A DNA stretch of 64,000 nucleotides from Longimicrobium sp. (GTDB lineage Bacteria; Gemmatimonadota; Gemmatimonadetes; Longimicrobiales; Longimicrobiaceae): the NCBI GenBank assembly GCA_036377595.1, contig DASUYB010000056.1:1-64000 (forward strand), given 5' to 3'. Under the pieces are notes generated by a model, which searched no databases, was not told the origin of the DNA, and saw nothing but the letters and a program-made list of their open reading frames with translations. Made by a program: the position numbers and the translations under genes. Positions 23,504 to 31,256 of this stretch are shown piece after piece (the stretch's first letter is position 1; each line of letters starts with the position of its first letter).

Positions 23504-24520
23504 ATGGGTGATCCCGCCGTCTCCATCGTCCTCCCCTTCCGCGACGAGGCGGCGTTCCTGCCGGAGTGCCTGGCCTCCATCCGTGCGCAGACGCTGGACG
23601 ACTGGGAGCTGCTCGCCATCGACGACGGCTCGGCGGACGCGTCGCCGGAGATCGTCAGCCGACTGGCGCGGGAGGATGCGCGCGTGCGGCTCGTTCGGCC
23701 CGGGCGCGTCGGGCTGGTCGCCGCGCTGAACCTGGGGATCGCGGAGTCGCGCGCGCCGCTGGTGGCGCGAATGGACGCGGACGACGTGATGCTGCCGGAG
23801 CGGCTGGCGGCGCAGCGCGACTACCTGGACGCGCATCCGGACGTCGCGCTGTGCGGCACGCAGGTGGAGCTCTTTCCCGCGGACGAGGTGCGCGGCGGCT
23901 ACCTGGAGTACGTGCGCTGGCAGAACGCATGCGTGCGTCCCGAAGAGATCGCCGCCAACCTGTACGTGGAATCGCCCTTCGCGCACCCGTCGGTGATGGC
24001 GCGCACGGCCGTTCTCCGTGCCGCGGGCGGCTACGCGGAGGGGCCGTTCCCGGAGGACTACGAGCTGTGGCTGCGGCTGCACGCCGCCGGCCAGCGCATG
24101 GGCAAGGTGCCGCGCGTGCTCCTGCGCTGGCGCGAGCGGGGCGCGCGCACCAGCCGCGTGGACACGCGCTACGCCCGTGAGGCCTTCGACCGCGTCCGCG
24201 CGGATCATCTCGCGCGCGACCCGCGGCTGCACGCCGGCCGTGAGATCGCCGTGTGGGGCGCCGGACGCCGCTCGCGCCTGCGCGCGCGGCTGCTGATGGA
24301 GCGCGGGATCTCGCCCGTCACGTGGATCGACATCGACCCGGACAAGATCGGGCACCGCGTCTGGGGCCTCCCCGTGCATGCGCCCGAGTGGCTCGCCGGG
24401 CGCGACCCGCGGCCGTTCGTCCTCGTCTACGTCAACAACCACGGCGCGCGTGACCTCATCGACGCGCGCCTGGGGGAGATGGGCTACGTCGCCGGCGAGG
24501 ATTGGCTGGGCGTGGGATGA
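23504..24520 (+). CDS. Family 2 glycosyltransferase
   Basis: 338 residues. The GT-A domain starts VSIVLPFRDEAAFLPECL, has AIDDGSADASPEIV for sugar-nucleotide binding and ARMDADD (DxD) for the metal. The region to about 220 is GT2. The C-terminal ~100 residues (EIAVWGAGRRSRLRARLL and after) form a second Rossmann-like part sometimes seen in such proteins. The likely role is transfer of a sugar to an envelope polysaccharide or small molecule. It begins ten bases after the 177-bp repeat. Confidence 0.92.
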   Translation: MGDPAVSIVLPFRDEAAFLPECLASIRAQTLDDWELLAIDDGSADASPEIVSRLAREDARVRLVRPGRVGLVAALNLGIAESRAPLVARMDADDVMLPERLAAQRDYLDAHPDVALCGTQVELFPADEVRGGYLEYVRWQNACVRPEEIAANLYVESPFAHPSVMARTAVLRAAGGYAEGPFPEDYELWLRLHAAGQRMGKVPRVLLRWRERGARTSRVDTRYAREAFDRVRADHLARDPRLHAGREIAVWGAGRRSRLRARLLMERGISPVTWIDIDPDKIGHRVWGLPVHAPEWLAGRDPRPFVLVYVNNHGARDLIDARLGEMGYVAGEDWLGVG

Positions 24521-24535
24521 ATCTGCGCGAACCGA

Positions 24536-25399
24536 TCACGATCCCTCGTCGTCTCGTTCGACGCGCACCTCGAAGCTCAGCCGGAAGACGCGCGCGGCGT
24601 TGCGCCAGAGGATCCCGTCGCGCTCCTCGTCGGTCAGGTCCAGCTTGCCCAGGAAGCGCAGGTAGCCGCCCAGCTCCGAGATCGGCCAGTCGCTGCCGAA
24701 CATCAGCTTCGACGGCTCGTTCACGTACGCCACCACCTCGTCGACCTTCTGCACCATCAGCCGCTCGAAGCGCGGCTGCCAGTCGCCCACGGTGAAGCCG
24801 GAGAGGTCGCCGAAGACGTTGGCGTTCTTGTAGATGACCTCGGCGGCGTCCAGCATCCAGGGGTTGCCCAGGTGGCAGATGACGAAGCTCACCTCGCGGT
24901 GGTCGACGGCGATGTCGTCCACCTCCAGCGGGTGGGCGAAGCGGACCTTCGCGTGCGGGTCGAAGGTGTCACCCGTGTGGATCATCACCGGCACGCCGTA
25001 CTCGGCGGCCAGCTCGTATACGGGGCGCATCTCGGGGGCGGAGAGGCGGAACGGCTCGTAGCCGGGGTACAGCTTGAGCGCCTTCACCCGCGCGCCGCGC
25101 AGCAATTCGCGCAGGTGCGGGAGATCGCGCGCCAGGTGCGCGTGCCGCACGCCGGCCACGATCCCCAGCCGCGGGTCGCGCCCCACGGTCTCCAGCAGTT
25201 CCTCGGTGCCCGGCCAGTCGGGCGTCACGTCGTGCGCCGCTAGCACCAGCGCGTACGCCACGCCGTGCGCCTCCATCTCCGCACGCAGCAGCGCGTGGCG
25301 CTCTTCGAGCGAGACCGGGAGCTCGGGGAGATAGCGGTTGAGATGGGTGTGGCAGTCGATGATCACGGGTCCGCGCCGGAAGAGGTCCGTCCGCGCCAC
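24536..25399 (-). CDS. Amidohydrolase-type metal-dependent hydrolase
   Basis: 287 residues. It has the metal-binding HTH of IIDCHTHLN near the start, MIHTGDTFD, a conserved CHLGNPWMLDA and a late GSDWPISELGG. This pattern fits amidohydrolase-2 enzymes (TIM-barrel, zinc or manganese), which include decarboxylases and lactonases. The substrate is unknown. It is convergent with the glycosyltransferase. A damaged piece of a homologous gene is found at 30993-31120. Confidence 0.9.
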   Translation of the reverse strand: MARTDLFRRGPVIIDCHTHLNRYLPELPVSLEERHALLRAEMEAHGVAYALVLAAHDVTPDWPGTEELLETVGRDPRLGIVAGVRHAHLARDLPHLRELLRGARVKALKLYPGYEPFRLSAPEMRPVYELAAEYGVPVMIHTGDTFDPHAKVRFAHPLEVDDIAVDHREVSFVICHLGNPWMLDAAEVIYKNANVFGDLSGFTVGDWQPRFERLMVQKVDEVVAYVNEPSKLMFGSDWPISELGGYLRFLGKLDLTDEERDGILWRNAARVFRLSFEVRVERDDEGS

Positions 25400-25496
25400 G
25401 GCAGGGAGCGTACCAAGTGGGAAATCACCTGCCTCTCATGTCATACTGCTTCGGCCGAATGGTCGTGCATTCAAAGACATCCCCAACAGCAATGAA

Positions 25497-25566
25497 TCAC
25501 ACGGAGGGACCGGAGGGAACAGAGGCCGCGATGAGTTCCTCCGTTTCCTCCGTTCCCTCCGTGTGA
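25497..25566. repeat. Diverged copy of the CACACGGAGGG palindrome
   Basis: Arms TCACACGGAGGGACCGGAGG and TTTCCTCCGTTCCCTCCGTG resemble those of the 177-bp element but pair imperfectly, and the outer flanks of that element are absent. It lies between the amidohydrolase and the Kef-like gene. Confidence 0.75.
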
Positions 25567-25588
25567 TTTCATCCATGCCCGGCGCGGC

Positions 25589-27934
25589 CTACACCTCCAG
25601 CCGGTCCACGTAGCACCATCCCCACGTCTCGCCGGGCTCGATCGAGCGCATCACCGGGTGCGCGGTGGCGTGGAAGTGGGCGGCGGCGTGCCTGTTCCTG
25701 GAATCGTCGCAGCACCCCACGTGGCCGCAGCTCATGCAGATGCGCAGGTGCACCCAGTCGTCGCCCGTGCGCAGGCACTCCTCGCACCCGCGGCTCCCGG
25801 GGTGCACCGGGCGGACCTGCAGCAGGTGCGGGCAGCGGCCCGGGTGCGCCGGCTCCAGCGTCACCACCTGCTCCGTGTCGACCCACGCGCGGGCCGGCGG
25901 GGATGGCGGCGGCGGAAGCGAGCCCCCGGCCGGGCGGAAGAGCGGCGCGGCGCGCGCGAACGCCTCGGCGGTGCCCACCAGGGCCAGGTCGGTGCCGGGC
26001 GCCAGCGCCACGTCGCCGGCCGGGTCGTCCTCCCACGCGCCGCCGCGCCGCACCGCGCGCAGGTGCACGCCGTACGACGACAAAGCCAGCTCGGAGACGC
26101 GCCGTCCCGCCGCCGCGGCGCCGGCGCGGACGGTGACGGTGCGCGACTCGAGGCAGCCGGCCCCCAGCGTGCACACGGGAAGCGGCGGAAGCTCGGCCGC
26201 GCGCAGCGCCGCGTATCCCCCGGCGCGCACGGCCGCCTCCTGCGTCTCGATCTCCTCCGGCGCCACGCGGTACTCGCGCAGCACGTCGGCAAACAGCTGC
26301 ACCACCGCCTCCAGCTCCTCGGCCAGCACGCGGTCGGCGCCGGCGTGCGCCAGCGGATCGACCTCGGCCAGGTAGCGCGTGCGCACCACGATGCGCATGG
26401 TGGGGTTGGACATCCGCGCCACCGTGGTGATCCGCGCCGCGGTGGCCGCGTCGTCGTCGGCCACCACCAGCACCTTGGCCCGCTCCACCCCCACGCGCTC
26501 GAGCGTGCGCTGCCGGGTGGAATCGCCGCGCAGGACGCGGTATCCCGCCTCCTCGGCCTCGCGGGCGCCCTCGGGGCTGAGCGTGGTGATCACGAAGGGC
26601 ACGGCGGTGGTGTCGAGCACCCGCGCCAGCCGGCGGGCGCCCGCGCCGTAGCCGGCCACGATCACGTGGTTCTCCATCCCCAGCCCCTCTTCCCCCGGCT
26701 CCGCCTCGCCTTCGTCCGTCGCGGCGGCGGGCGCGCGCCGGCGCGCCTCCAGCCATGAGGCCACCGAGGCCAGGTAGGGCGTGGCGATCATCAGCACCAC
26801 GGTGGCGGCGATGAAGGTCTGCGACCCCGCCTGCCCCCGGCCCAGCGGCGACAGCCCCGCCTGCGCGCCGGCCCGGTCGAGCACGAACGAGAACTCGCCC
26901 ACCTGCGCCAGCAGCAGCCCGGCAGCGCCCGCCACGGCGGGGCGGTAGCCGAGCAGGCGCGAGGCGGCGGCGGTGGTGAGCGTCTTGACGGCCAGCACCC
27001 CGGCCGCGGCGGTGGCCACCAGAGGCAGGTGGCGCACGAGGAACCCCAGGTCCAGCAGCATCCCCACCGACACGAAGAAGGTGGCGCTGAACAGGATCTG
27101 CAGCGGGAGGATCTCGCCCAGGGCGTGCTCGCTGAACCGGCTCTCGCTCACCACCAGCCCCGCCAGGAAGGCGCCCAGCGACAGGCTCACTCCGGCCAGG
27201 CTGGTCAGGTACGCGGTGCCGAAGCACACCGCCACCACGGTGAGGAGGAAGAGGTCGGGCGAGCAGGTGCGCGCCACCGTCTCCAGCAGCGGCGGCATCA
27301 CCCTGCGCGCCACCAGCAGCACCGCGGCGATGATCCCCGCCGCCTTCCCCAGCGCCAGCGCCACGTCGCCCGGCGAGCCGCCGCCCTGTCCGCCCAGCAG
27401 CGGGAGGAGGAGCACCATGGGGATGATGGCCAGGTCCTGGAAGATGAGCAGCCCCACCCCCACCTGCCCGTGCGCGCGGGTGGCCTCGCCGCGGTCGGCC
27501 AGCAGCTTGAGCACGATGGCGGTGGACGAGAGCGACACCAGGAAGCCGGTGAAGACGGCCGCGCGCCACCCCGCGCCCGTGGCGGCCACCAGCCCCGCGG
27601 TGGCCGCGGTGGCCAGCACCACCTGGGCCGTGCCGCCCCCCAGGATCAGCCGGCGGATGCGCGCCAGGCGCTCGAAGCTGAACTCGATGCCGATGGTGAA
27701 GAGGAGGAGCACCACCCCGAGCTCGGCGGCCGCGTCGACGATGGCGCGGTCGCTCACCACCCCCAGCCCGTTGGGCCCGATCAGCACCCCCGCCAGGAGG
27801 AAGCCGACGATGGTGACGAGCCCCGCGCGGGCGCCTGCGTAGGCCACCACCGCGCCGGCCACGATCACGGCCGCGGCCTGCACGAAGTAGCCGGGCGGTC
27901 CCGTGCCGGTGCTGAGAAGGGCGAGGGAGATCAT
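25589..27934 (-). CDS. Kef-type cation/proton antiporter with C-terminal UBP zinc finger
   Basis: 781 residues. Twelve or so membrane spans (about 15-390) form a CPA2 exchanger. GVVLLLFTIGIEFSFERL and GLLIFQDLAIIPMVLLLPLL are the familiar signatures. Next comes a TrkA-N Rossmann domain (NHVIVAGYGAGARRLARVL, about 430-545), then a TrkA-C-like region (about 600-690). Residues 701-781 are a UBP-type zinc finger with C717/C720, C733/C736, C741/C742 and a His cluster (749-759). UBP fingers bind the free C-terminus of ubiquitin in eukaryotes. Its role here is unknown and might be binding a C-terminal peptide. The protein would exchange K+ or Na+ for H+. Confidence 0.92.
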   Translation of the reverse strand: MISLALLSTGTGPPGYFVQAAAVIVAGAVVAYAGARAGLVTIVGFLLAGVLIGPNGLGVVSDRAIVDAAAELGVVLLLFTIGIEFSFERLARIRRLILGGGTAQVVLATAATAGLVAATGAGWRAAVFTGFLVSLSSTAIVLKLLADRGEATRAHGQVGVGLLIFQDLAIIPMVLLLPLLGGQGGGSPGDVALALGKAAGIIAAVLLVARRVMPPLLETVARTCSPDLFLLTVVAVCFGTAYLTSLAGVSLSLGAFLAGLVVSESRFSEHALGEILPLQILFSATFFVSVGMLLDLGFLVRHLPLVATAAAGVLAVKTLTTAAASRLLGYRPAVAGAAGLLLAQVGEFSFVLDRAGAQAGLSPLGRGQAGSQTFIAATVVLMIATPYLASVASWLEARRRAPAAATDEGEAEPGEEGLGMENHVIVAGYGAGARRLARVLDTTAVPFVITTLSPEGAREAEEAGYRVLRGDSTRQRTLERVGVERAKVLVVADDDAATAARITTVARMSNPTMRIVVRTRYLAEVDPLAHAGADRVLAEELEAVVQLFADVLREYRVAPEEIETQEAAVRAGGYAALRAAELPPLPVCTLGAGCLESRTVTVRAGAAAAGRRVSELALSSYGVHLRAVRRGGAWEDDPAGDVALAPGTDLALVGTAEAFARAAPLFRPAGGSLPPPPSPPARAWVDTEQVVTLEPAHPGRCPHLLQVRPVHPGSRGCEECLRTGDDWVHLRICMSCGHVGCCDDSRNRHAAAHFHATAHPVMRSIEPGETWGWCYVDRLEV

Positions 27935-28139
27935 GCGCGGTGGGGCGCGGGTGGCGGCGTGCGTATGGCGAACCGGGCGCCGTCCGGTGACGGGCGTCCG
28001 TCAGCTTACATCTCCCGGCGTCAGGGCACCACCCCGCGCGGGCGCCGCCCCGGTCGCGTGAGCAGCAACCCGTCCGACGAATCGTTCTCCCCGACGTCGC
28101 GGGCGCCAGGTGATGCTCGAGAATGTAAGCACCACGCCA

Positions 28140-28172
28140 AGCGGAGCCGGGCCCGCCGGGACCGGCTCCGCT
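28140..28172 (-). terminator. Hairpin terminator of the small exported peptide gene
   Basis: AGCGGAGCCGG / CCGGCTCCGCT, 11-bp perfect stem with an 11-base loop, 25 bases after the stop at 28198. Confidence 0.7.
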
Positions 28173-28197
28173 CTACCGTCACGCTATCCGCTTTCGC

Positions 28198-28407
28198 TCA
28201 CCCGCAGCAGAGGCAGCGGCCGTACTGCGGCACCCAGTTGCCGCCCAGCTCGCCGCACACCTTGCGGCAGTAGGTGTTGGTGCACGACGCCGCGTTCTCG
28301 GCGGGCGCCTGCGGGGCCGCGAACGCCTGGACGGCGCCGAAGCCAAGCGAGGTGACGATGGCCGCGCCGAACAGGGCTACCTTCCAGATCGAGGCGATAC
28401 GCTTCAT
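28198..28407 (-). CDS. Exported Cys-rich mini-protein, paralogue of 10039-10284
   Basis: 69 residues. The Sec-type signal has KVALFGAAIVTSLGFGAVQA, with cleavage likely near AFAAPQA. The mature part of about 35 residues has five Cys in CTNTYCRKVCG and CLCCG. The signal and the Cys pattern resemble the 81-residue peptide at 10039. The ATG at 28407 has AGGAG about 10 bases upstream; an in-frame longer start at 28548 has no support. Function unknown. Confidence 0.75.
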   Translation of the reverse strand: MKRIASIWKVALFGAAIVTSLGFGAVQAFAAPQAPAENAASCTNTYCRKVCGELGGNWVPQYGRCLCCG

Positions 28408-28489
28408 GGGGAGAATTCTCCTGATCGGGGACGCAAGCCGGCCGGGATCAGCGCCGCGCACGGTGCGGCGCCGGCTCCGCCTCGGCGGC

Positions 28490-28675
28490 TCAGCAGCACA
28501 CGTCGACGGTGCAGGTGGCCGTGTCGGCGCAGCCAACGGTCGGCGCACAGTAGCGCGAGCAGAGGGGCTTGGTGGGAAGGGAGTTCCCCTCGACCGTCCC
28601 GCGCTCCAGCGACTCGGCGTCGATCGCGAAACTCTCCACTCGCAGGTTATCCACTTCCAGCATCAGCTTCTTCAT
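28490..28675 (-). CDS. Pinensin-like lanthipeptide precursor
   Basis: 61 residues from the ATG at 28675 (GGAG 9 bases upstream). The leader MKKLMLEVDNLRVESFAID, followed by RGTV, agrees with the leader pattern of pinensin-type lanthipeptides (KKL-L-x-VESF ... RGTV). The C-terminal core, about residues 31-61, has six Cys (39, 43, 49, 55, 60, 61) and several Ser/Thr that could be dehydrated and cyclised. No LanB-, LanC- or LanM-like gene and no transporter lies in the window, so the modification genes must be elsewhere. Placed 82 bases upstream of the exported peptide gene on the same strand. Confidence 0.65.
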   Translation of the reverse strand: MKKLMLEVDNLRVESFAIDAESLERGTVEGNSLPTKPLCSRYCAPTVGCADTATCTVDVCC

Positions 28676-28881
28676 CTCGGTGGGCTCCGTGCTGAAGGCA
28701 CCCTCTTCAACGCTCGAGGGCAAGGGCCGGGCGGCGGTGTCCACCCAGCAGACGTCTCCGCGTGAGGGCAGAATAGGGGCGCAGAAAATTCCTGGCTGCG
28801 GCGAAGGAATTTCGTTCGATCCCTTCAGGCCACCGCCAATTCCAGCGCTGCCCTCTCAATTGTCGACGAATACCACCTACT

Positions 28882-28909
28882 AAAATAGGCTGGAAATGAA
28901 GACAGTCAA
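28882..28909 (-). promoter_or_regulatory. Candidate promoter for the lanthipeptide precursor
   Basis: On the minus strand TTGACT (28909-28904), 16-base spacer and TATTTT (28887-28882). It is the only AT-rich -10-like site upstream of the precursor, but it leaves a leader of about 200 bases. Confidence 0.4.
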
Positions 28910-28999
28910 CCGCTACGGTGGACGGACGCCGCCGCGCCATGGACTGGCGCTGCAGCCGCATCGCCACAATTCTACGACATCACCGAACGCACCCGGACG

Positions 29000-29462
29000 A
29001 TGACCTTCTCTCGCCGCGACTTTCTCTCGACGCTCGGGCGCACGGCGCCGGCCGCGTGGCTGGCGGCGGGCGGGAGCGCACAGGTGCGCGAGTTGGCGGA
29101 GGAACTGGCGCGCTTCACCGGCGATCCCGACGAGATCGCGCGCGACGAGCGCTTCTGGGCGCCGGTGCAGCAGGCGTTCACCGTCGACCGCTCCATCATC
29201 AACCTGAACAACGCGGGCGTCAGCCCCTCGCCCGCGCTGGTGCAGGACGCGATGAAGCGGCACCTCGACTACTCGAACGAGGCGCCGGTGCAGACCATGT
29301 GGCGCGTGCTGGAGCCGCAGCGCGAGACCGTGCGCGCCGGCCTGGCGCGGATGTTCGGGTGCGACGCCGAGGAGGTCGCCATCACGCGCAACGCCACCGA
29401 GGCGCTGCAGATCCTGCAGATGGGCTTCGACCTGCGGCGCGGGGGACGAGGTGGTGATCTCC
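29000..29462 (+). pseudogene. Truncated copy of the Tat-type class V aminotransferase
   Basis: The first ~150 codons of the gene at 31257-32540 repeated with very few amino-acid changes. They include the Tat signal SRRDFLSTLGRTAPAAWLAA and the stretch to LQILQMGFDLR. An extra G in a run of five just after that shifts the frame. Homology then stops at about 29462, where unrelated, tRNA-like sequence begins. The PLP lysine is missing, so no active enzyme can be made. The silent differences between copies show it is not an assembly artefact of an identical repeat. Confidence 0.85.
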
Positions 29463-29466
29463 ACCT

Positions 29467-29524
29467 CCCCCGTAGTTCAGCCAGGATAGAGCAGCGCTTT
29501 CCTAAACCCGAAGTCACAGGTTCC
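29467..29524 (+). pseudogene. Decayed tRNA-Arg(CCU)-like fragment
   Basis: The stretch reads like the 5' three quarters of a tRNA: CCCCCGTAGTTCAGCCAGG (acceptor and D arm), ATAGAGCAGCGCTTTCCTAA (D stem end and CCT anticodon loop) and GTCACAGGTTC (T arm start). The anticodon stem no longer pairs and the 3' acceptor half is missing, so it cannot be a working tRNA. It lies at the breakpoint of the truncated aminotransferase, as expected of an integration scar. Confidence 0.55.
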
Positions 29525-29567
29525 CGCTACCTCATCCATCACTCACTCCTCACTTCAGAGATCCACC

Positions 29568-30704
29568 TCAGCCGAGTTCCTGGACGCGTTGCTTGAACGC
29601 CGCGAGCAGGGCCTGATCGATTGAGGCGAGGTCATCCGTATCGATCAGCGTGGCGCCACCTGCACCCATAAAGTCAAAGCGGTACTGCGGGTCGCGGCCT
29701 TGGCGGAAGTTGAACAGCCGCCCTTTTCGTTCCTGGCGATAGAACAAGGTGAATACCGTCTTGTGGTCGATGGGCCGAACGTGCTGCAACTTTGAGAACA
29801 GCACCTCGTCTCCACCCACGAGGAATGGCAGCCTGGTTTTCACGTAGTCAAGGACAAACAACTCAACTTCGGTTGTGACGACCCCCATCTCTCCGTCCGC
29901 CGCGGGCGTTGCGACCGGCTCCGGATCAGGTGCGGATGGGATTGCTTCGGTTCGCATCTTCACCAGATCCTTGCGATCCGCAAATCCGACTCGCTCAAGG
30001 ATCTTTCGGTCCAAGAGCGCCTCGGCCGCATCACGGATGATCGGTGCGTGCTCTTCGACCATTCGGTTCGTCCGCCGCCCCTCGACGTTTGCTAGATCCA
30101 TCATCGTTCGTACAAAGCGCTCATCGGGACGGCTCAAAGCCTTGTCAAGCGCGTCGGCATACTGGGCCGTGTAAATGCGGCGCCGTGCGTCTGCCCCGAC
30201 GAACGCCGGGTCGAACGTGCCTTTCCGGAGCTTGCTCAGGGCGTCGAACGCAGTAGGGTCGACCTGTCCCCGTGCCACCTCGGACAAGTCGACCACTGCG
30301 AAAGGCTGATCGTCCATCAAGTTCTCCAGCCCTGTATCAGTATAGAGCTGGAACTGGAGTCCATCCGTCAGGATCCCGAGCTTGACGGTCGGTACGGCAT
30401 TGAAGTAGCCCTTCAACTCTCCGCGGTTCGCTTCGGAGAGTGTGCCCACCTTCTTGCATTCGATGGCGATGGCCGGGTTGCCATTCACCGAGATCGAGTA
30501 ATCGACGCGATTCTTGAACTTGTCGGAGAACGACGCGTGAGCCTCGGGGATGACCTCGTCGGGATCGAGCGGGTCGTAGCCGAGGAGTTGGAGGAACGGA
30601 AGTACGAGGTACTGCTGCGTGGCGGCTTCCGACTGCGCTCGAACGGCTCGCTCAACCACAGTCTGCGCATGCGTGACCAGTGCGCTGCGAAACTCTTCAC
30701 TCAT
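29568..30704 (-). CDS. Restriction-endonuclease-like protein (HSDR_N-type domain)
   Basis: 378 residues. Residues 10-170 match the type I restriction enzyme R-subunit N-terminal domain: TQQYLVLPFLQLLGYDP, then VDYSISVNGNPAIAIECKK with the PD-(D/E)XK nuclease residues D68, E82 and K84. There is no helicase part, so it is a stand-alone nuclease-like protein. The C-terminal half (about 280-378) is a separate domain without a clear name. G+C is visibly lower than around it, suggesting recent transfer. The ATG overlaps the stop of a small upstream frame (ATGA). It might belong to a phage-defence or phage-derived set. Confidence 0.8.
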   Translation of the reverse strand: MSEEFRSALVTHAQTVVERAVRAQSEAATQQYLVLPFLQLLGYDPLDPDEVIPEAHASFSDKFKNRVDYSISVNGNPAIAIECKKVGTLSEANRGELKGYFNAVPTVKLGILTDGLQFQLYTDTGLENLMDDQPFAVVDLSEVARGQVDPTAFDALSKLRKGTFDPAFVGADARRRIYTAQYADALDKALSRPDERFVRTMMDLANVEGRRTNRMVEEHAPIIRDAAEALLDRKILERVGFADRKDLVKMRTEAIPSAPDPEPVATPAADGEMGVVTTEVELFVLDYVKTRLPFLVGGDEVLFSKLQHVRPIDHKTVFTLFYRQERKGRLFNFRQGRDPQYRFDFMGAGGATLIDTDDLASIDQALLAAFKQRVQELG

Positions 30705-30949
30705 TGAGCCTCGTGAGGTGGGGGCGGGGTGGAAGGGTCGGGAGGATGGAATTCGCCGTCACGGGTTTCGAACGCCAGCGGCGCCAGCTCACCGCACTCG
30801 CGGCGGAGATGCTCCCAAGCAGAGGAGGGCGTCACCGCCGACAGATTCAGCCCTTCAAGCGATCCGCGGTCAGTGGCGAGCCCAATCAGTATGGCCGTGC
30901 TGGCGCAATTGTGCTCGGAGAAAATGCGCGTGACAGCGGGAGCGGTCAA
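30701..30949 (-). CDS. Small frame coupled to the nuclease-like gene, possibly 5'-truncated
   Basis: 82 residues read from a TTG at 30949. Its stop TGA overlaps the nuclease ATG by four bases, which argues for a real, coupled gene. The sequence has two Cys and a Pro-rich end (HPPDPSTPPPPHEAQ) and no known motif. There is no ATG or ribosome binding site upstream, and the amidohydrolase fragment begins about 45 bases further on. The front of the gene was perhaps lost at a recombination junction. Confidence 0.45.
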   Translation of the reverse strand: MTAPAVTRIFSEHNCASTAILIGLATDRGSLEGLNLSAVTPSSAWEHLRRECGELAPLAFETRDGEFHPPDPSTPPPPHEAQ

Positions 30950-30992
30950 CGATGGCGGATCTCGGTGGCACGTCGGCCCAGGAGTGCTTGGA

Positions 30993-31120
30993 CGGCTAGT
31001 TCGTACACCGGCCGCATCTCGGGCGCGGACAACGGCTCATAATCCAGGTACAGCTTCAGCGCCTTCACCCGCCGCGCCATCACAGATCGCGCAGGTGCGG
31101 AAGGTCACGCGCCATCGGGA
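30993..31120 (-). pseudogene. Fragment of an amidohydrolase gene
   Basis: About 125 bases align on the minus strand with the middle of the amidohydrolase at 24536-25399. The translated pieces ARRVKALKLYLDYEP and LSAPEMRPVYELA correspond to ARVKALKLYPGYEPFR and LSAPEMRPVYELA. Six bases are missing relative to the intact gene, and both ends are gone. Confidence 0.8.
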
Positions 31121-31256
31121 GGCCGAGAGAGGGGCCATCCGCGGCCCACCGATCCGGTCGGAGCAAATGGCCCCTGCGGTTCCGCCGCTCTGGCGTCCGC
31201 AAACCGGGCGGACGATGTTGGTCCCGATCACCCCTCATCACCATCGCACCGACACG

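Noticed and set aside
28198-28675. A complete lanthipeptide biosynthesis cluster
   Set aside because: Only a precursor-like gene is present. No synthetase, protease or transporter gene that would belong to it is found nearby.
29467-29524. A functional tRNA-Arg gene
   Set aside because: The anticodon stem does not pair and the 3' acceptor half is missing, so it is reported as a decayed fragment.
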